This document shows, piece after piece, positions 5,611-6,988 of a stretch of 6,988 nt of DNA. Made by a program: the position numbers and the translations under genes. Below the pieces are notes generated by a model. The model was not told where the DNA came from, made no database searches, and worked only from the letters and a program-made list of their open reading frames with translations. The stretch comes from Candidatus Kerfeldbacteria bacterium. GTDB taxonomy: Bacteria; Patescibacteriota; Patescibacteriia; Veblenbacterales; UBA10138. Position 1 is the stretch's first letter. Each line of letters begins with the position of its first letter. The stretch covers positions 1 through 6,988 of the forward strand of contig JACRFN010000135.1 in assembly GCA_016217875.1 (NCBI GenBank), given 5' to 3'.

Positions 5611-5709
5611 AATGTAAAATTGAAAAATCAAAATGCAAAATTACAGATTAAAATTCAAAATGAATAAATAATTTTTGCATTTTTTATTTTGATTTTTGAT
5701 ATTTACATT
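5611..5709. repeat. Large A/T-rich imperfect inverted repeat before lgt
   Basis: The gap before lgt folds on itself almost end to end. AATGTAAA (5611-5618) pairs with TTTACATT (5702-5709); AAAAATCAAAAT (5623-5634) with ATTTTGATTTTT (5686-5697); AATGCAAAA (5632-5640) with TTTTGCATT (5673-5681), separated from the previous pair by a short bulge. It may be a MITE-like repeat; it has only A/T pairing and no classic GC stem plus T tract, so it is a poor intrinsic terminator candidate. Confidence 0.7.
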
Positions 5710-5729
5710 TTGATTTTCGGTTTTGTATC

Positions 5730-6557
5730 ATGTCATTTTTCAGCTTCTTCCACTCCTATCTGCCCTCACCGATAATTTTTAGTTGGGGTCCGCTGACCTT
5801 TCATTGGTATGGCCTGTTGGTGGCGGTAGCGGTAGTAGCGGGCTACACTTTAGCGCGGCGGAACTTCCGCCAGCACGGCGGGGGAATAGGCGAACTGGAT
5901 AGGTTTTTAGGCTGGGCCATACTGGCAGGTTTAGCCGGTGCTCGGTTGCTTGATGTTTTTTTGTTTGAGTGGTGGTATTTCCGCGATCACCTGACATCGG
6001 CGCTATATCTTTGGGACGGAGGGTTGTCTTGGCACGGCGCTTTGGTGGGCGGACTAGTGGTGTTGTGCTGGCAATACCGCCGCTCTTTAGCCGGCCTGAA
6101 GTCGGTCTTGGATTTATTAGCGCCGGCTCTGGCCTTGGGGCAGGCTGTAGGACGGTGGGGTAATTACTTTAATCAGGAATTATTTGGTTTACCTACCAGC
6201 TTACCGTGGGGCATACCAATAGCTGAATCGTTTCGTCCTCTGCCTTACGCCACCAGTATTTACTTTCACCCGGTATTTTTGTATGAATCACTAGCCCTCT
6301 TGCTACTGGCCTGGTTGCTTTGGCGATTGCGCCGCCGTAACAGAGCACCAGGTTCGGTGTTTGCTGTTTATCTTGCAGCTTCCGGATTACTGCGTTTGAT
6401 GCTGGAGTTCTTAAGAATCGACGAGCAGTTAGTTATTGGCGGAATTCGTAGCGGTATGTGGTTGGCGGCCGTGGCAGTAATAATAGGAGCGAGCCTGTGG
6501 CTAACAATACGTCGCCGGGCCCAGACTGCGGTTGAAGGTGTCATCAGTAGGTCTTGA
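5730..6557 (+). CDS. lgt: Prolipoprotein diacylglyceryl transferase
   Basis: A 275-residue polytopic inner membrane enzyme that moves the diacylglyceryl group from phosphatidylglycerol to the lipobox Cys of prolipoproteins, the first step of lipoprotein maturation. Family motifs are all visible: FHWYGLL (24-30), GGLSWHGALVGG (97-108; His102, matching E. coli His103), the Lgt signature GQAVGRWGNYFNQELFG (137-153; Arg142, Asn145, Glu150, matching Arg143, Asn146, Glu151), HPVFLYES (180-187), and RLMLEFLRID (222-231; Arg222, Glu226, matching Arg239 and Glu243). The essential residues are intact, so it should be active. The length is normal and the tail is basic. It is separated from the dsbA-like gene by a repeat-filled 122-base gap. 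No lipobox is evident in the other proteins of the window, so its position here gives no substrate link. No Shine-Dalgarno; stop is TGA. Confidence 0.96.
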   Translation: MSFFSFFHSYLPSPIIFSWGPLTFHWYGLLVAVAVVAGYTLARRNFRQHGGGIGELDRFLGWAILAGLAGARLLDVFLFEWWYFRDHLTSALYLWDGGLSWHGALVGGLVVLCWQYRRSLAGLKSVLDLLAPALALGQAVGRWGNYFNQELFGLPTSLPWGIPIAESFRPLPYATSIYFHPVFLYESLALLLLAWLLWRLRRRNRAPGSVFAVYLAASGLLRLMLEFLRIDEQLVIGGIRSGMWLAAVAVIIGASLWLTIRRRAQTAVEGVISRS

Positions 6558-6580
6558 GCAGGCGCATATTCACGATTGCA

Positions 6581-6622
6581 CATAGCAAAAAACATTATCT
6601 TAAGATAATGTTTTTTGCTATG
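6581..6622. terminator. Bidirectional intrinsic terminator within a perfect 42-bp palindrome
   Basis: All 21 base pairs match from 6581/6622 inward to the centre between 6601 and 6602. The core is CATTATC (6593-6599), loop TTAA, GATAATG (6604-6610), then six T (6611-6616). Being symmetric, it offers the same stem and U tract to transcripts from either side: lgt from the left and tRNA-Asp from the right. The stem is A/T-rich for an intrinsic terminator but long. Its right edge overlaps the last two bases of the tRNA CCA. Confidence 0.85.
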
Positions 6623-6698
6623 GCGGGCCCGACCGGATTCGAACCGGCGATCTTCTCCGTGACAGGGAGACGTGTTAACCGGGCTACACTACGGGCCC
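6621..6698 (-). tRNA. tRNA-Asp (anticodon GUC)
   Basis: Read on the minus strand, 78 bases including an encoded CCA. Acceptor stem GGGCCCG with CGGGCCC (7 perfect pairs), discriminator G73 as usual for tRNA-Asp, then CCA. D arm GTGT/ACAC with a loop containing GG; anticodon stem TCTCC/GGAGA with loop CTGTCAC, giving anticodon GTC (aspartate, GAC/GAU); five-base variable loop AGATC; T arm GCCGG/CCGGT (one G-U pair) with loop TTCGAAT. It is convergent with lgt and followed at once by the shared terminator. No defect is visible. Confidence 0.97.
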
Positions 6699-6738
6699 AG
6701 GCAATTAATTTACGCTTTGACAGATTAACACGGGTTAA

Positions 6739-6768
6739 ATATTAATTCAAGCCGCTTTGGGTTGTCAG
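6739..6768 (-). promoter_or_regulatory. Candidate promoter of tRNA-Asp
   Basis: On the minus strand CTGACA (6768-6763) and TAATAT (6744-6739) are spaced by 18 bases, a reasonable sigma-70-type pair. Transcription would begin near 6732, about 34 bases before the tRNA 5' end. A small dyad TTAAC-N4-GTTAA (6725-6738) covers the predicted start. Confidence 0.4.
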
Positions 6769-6789
6769 GGTTTAGATTAATTTAAAATG

Positions 6790-6795
6790 TATAAT
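6790..6795 (+). promoter_or_regulatory. Candidate -10 element TATAAT facing the structured block
   Basis: A perfect TATAAT on the + strand, preceded by ATG but without a well-spaced -35: TTGTCA at 6762-6767 is 22 bases away, which is too far. It would direct transcription from about 6802 into the repeat pair and the self-complementary block that follow. Perfect hexamers also occur by chance in such A/T-rich DNA. Confidence 0.25.
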
Positions 6796-6817
6796 TTTAA
6801 AGAGTAGTTTTGTCGCA

Positions 6818-6842
6818 ATTCTTGATTCGCGATTCTTGATTC
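6818..6842. repeat. Direct repeat ATTCTTGATTC, two copies
   Basis: Two identical 11-base copies (6818-6828 and 6832-6842) separated by GCG, a 14-base period. The word style is like that of the spacer at 4875-4990. Confidence 0.6.
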
Positions 6843-6854
6843 AAAATGTTTTTA

Positions 6855-6969
6855 GGCAGGCCTGCACAAGATGAGATACATCGTGTGCAGTCGGTATACC
6901 ATAAGGGGTATCCTAACCCCTATCCCTTATGAACATCCCCGGACCCTTCTGGCCTGCCCCTCATCTGCC
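6855..6969. other. Strongly self-complementary non-coding block, possible structured RNA
   Basis: This is the main content of the gene-free end of the window (6699-6988). GGCAGGCC (6855-6862) pairs with GGCCTGCC (6951-6958) as an outer stem. Inside are hairpin CTGCACA-A-GATG with CATC-G-TGTGCAG (6862-6890, one A-G mismatch, loop AGATA) and hairpin CATAAGGGGTA with TATCCCTTATG (6900-6931, one G-U pair). A competing stem is AGGGGT (6904-6909) with ACCCCT (6916-6921), and GATGAG (6870-6875) can also pair with CTCATC (6960-6965). I see no coding frame of note and no match to 4.5S, 6S, tmRNA or RNase P RNA signatures. It may be a structured RNA, the leader of a gene beyond the window, or a palindromic repeat. 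No T tract ends it on either strand. Confidence 0.45.
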
Positions 6970-6988
6970 GGTTGACAAGCATGAGCTA

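Noticed and set aside
57..6557. Recoding of TGA (code 25)
   Set aside because: TGA ends two clear genes at the expected family length, and no in-frame TGA is needed in any gene.
6554..6745. A 63-codon open frame on the + strand
   Set aside because: It runs through the terminator and the antisense of the tRNA; its GPTGFEPA stretch is the usual false translation of a tRNA T arm and acceptor.
6871..6975. A 34-codon open frame on the + strand in the structured block
   Set aside because: No ribosome binding site and no recognisable product, and its sequence is fully explained by the hairpins.
6972..6977. TTGACA, a consensus -35
   Set aside because: A -10 would fall beyond the window end, so it cannot be supported; mentioned only as context for the structured block.
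6843..6988. Known RNA families: 4.5S/SRP RNA, 6S, RNase P, tmRNA, hammerhead ribozyme
   Set aside because: GGACCCTTCTGGCC and GATGAG superficially recall SRP and hammerhead cores, but the required conserved segments (GGAAGGNAGCA-type loop; CUGAUGA plus GAAA) are absent on both strands.

Overview
The window looks like a piece of chromosome from an uncultivated Candidate Phyla Radiation (Patescibacteria, Parcubacteria-like) bacterium. I infer this from four things: small compact genes all on one strand, mostly without Shine-Dalgarno sequences; extracytoplasmic thioredoxin-fold proteins anchored by one N-terminal membrane helix; spacers full of short palindromic and word-like repeats (including a GGCGGA/TCCGCC palindrome cluster); and gene contents of a type I associate with such genomes. 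TGA is used as a normal stop (the dsbA-like gene ending at 3818, and lgt), so the glycine-UGA code of Gracilibacteria/Absconditabacteria does not apply. The phylum is an inference; there is no rRNA or other marker here.

Region 57-2951 is a tight run of six + strand genes: a small anchored protein with a Cys/His/Met-rich tail, a CcdA-type thiol transporter, an anchored redoxin (peroxiredoxin/TlpA-like) with a Cys-Tyr-Pro-Gly-Cys site, a four-helix membrane protein with a Cys-Cys-x-His-His motif, a DUF2933-like His-rich mini membrane protein and a DUF5676-like mini membrane protein. CcdA proteins carry reducing equivalents from cytoplasmic thioredoxin across the membrane, and the adjacent redoxin is the obvious acceptor. 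The three small Cys/His proteins, and the known co-occurrence of DUF2933 and DUF5676 with heavy-metal genes, suggest that this run handles thiol redox and soft-metal (copper-, silver- or mercury-type) stress at the cell surface.

Region 3069-5607 holds three divergent DsbA-family proteins, each with one anchor helix, a CPxC active site (CPYC, CPFC, CPAC), a second cysteine pair and a cis-proline loop. They are probably extracytoplasmic thiol-disulfide oxidoreductases with different partners. Region 5730-6557 is lgt, the lipoprotein diacylglyceryl transferase. The junctions in this half are loose, and most are filled with repeats: a GC-rich palindrome cluster (3832-3973), a tandem-word repeat (4875-4990) and a large AT-rich inverted repeat (5611-5709).

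Region 6581-6988 starts with a perfect 42-bp palindrome that serves as a bidirectional terminator between lgt and a convergent tRNA-Asp(GUC) gene on the minus strand. Beyond the tRNA promoter there is no gene up to the end of the window. That stretch holds a pair of direct repeats and a strongly self-complementary block (6855-6969) that could be a structured RNA or a mobile repeat.
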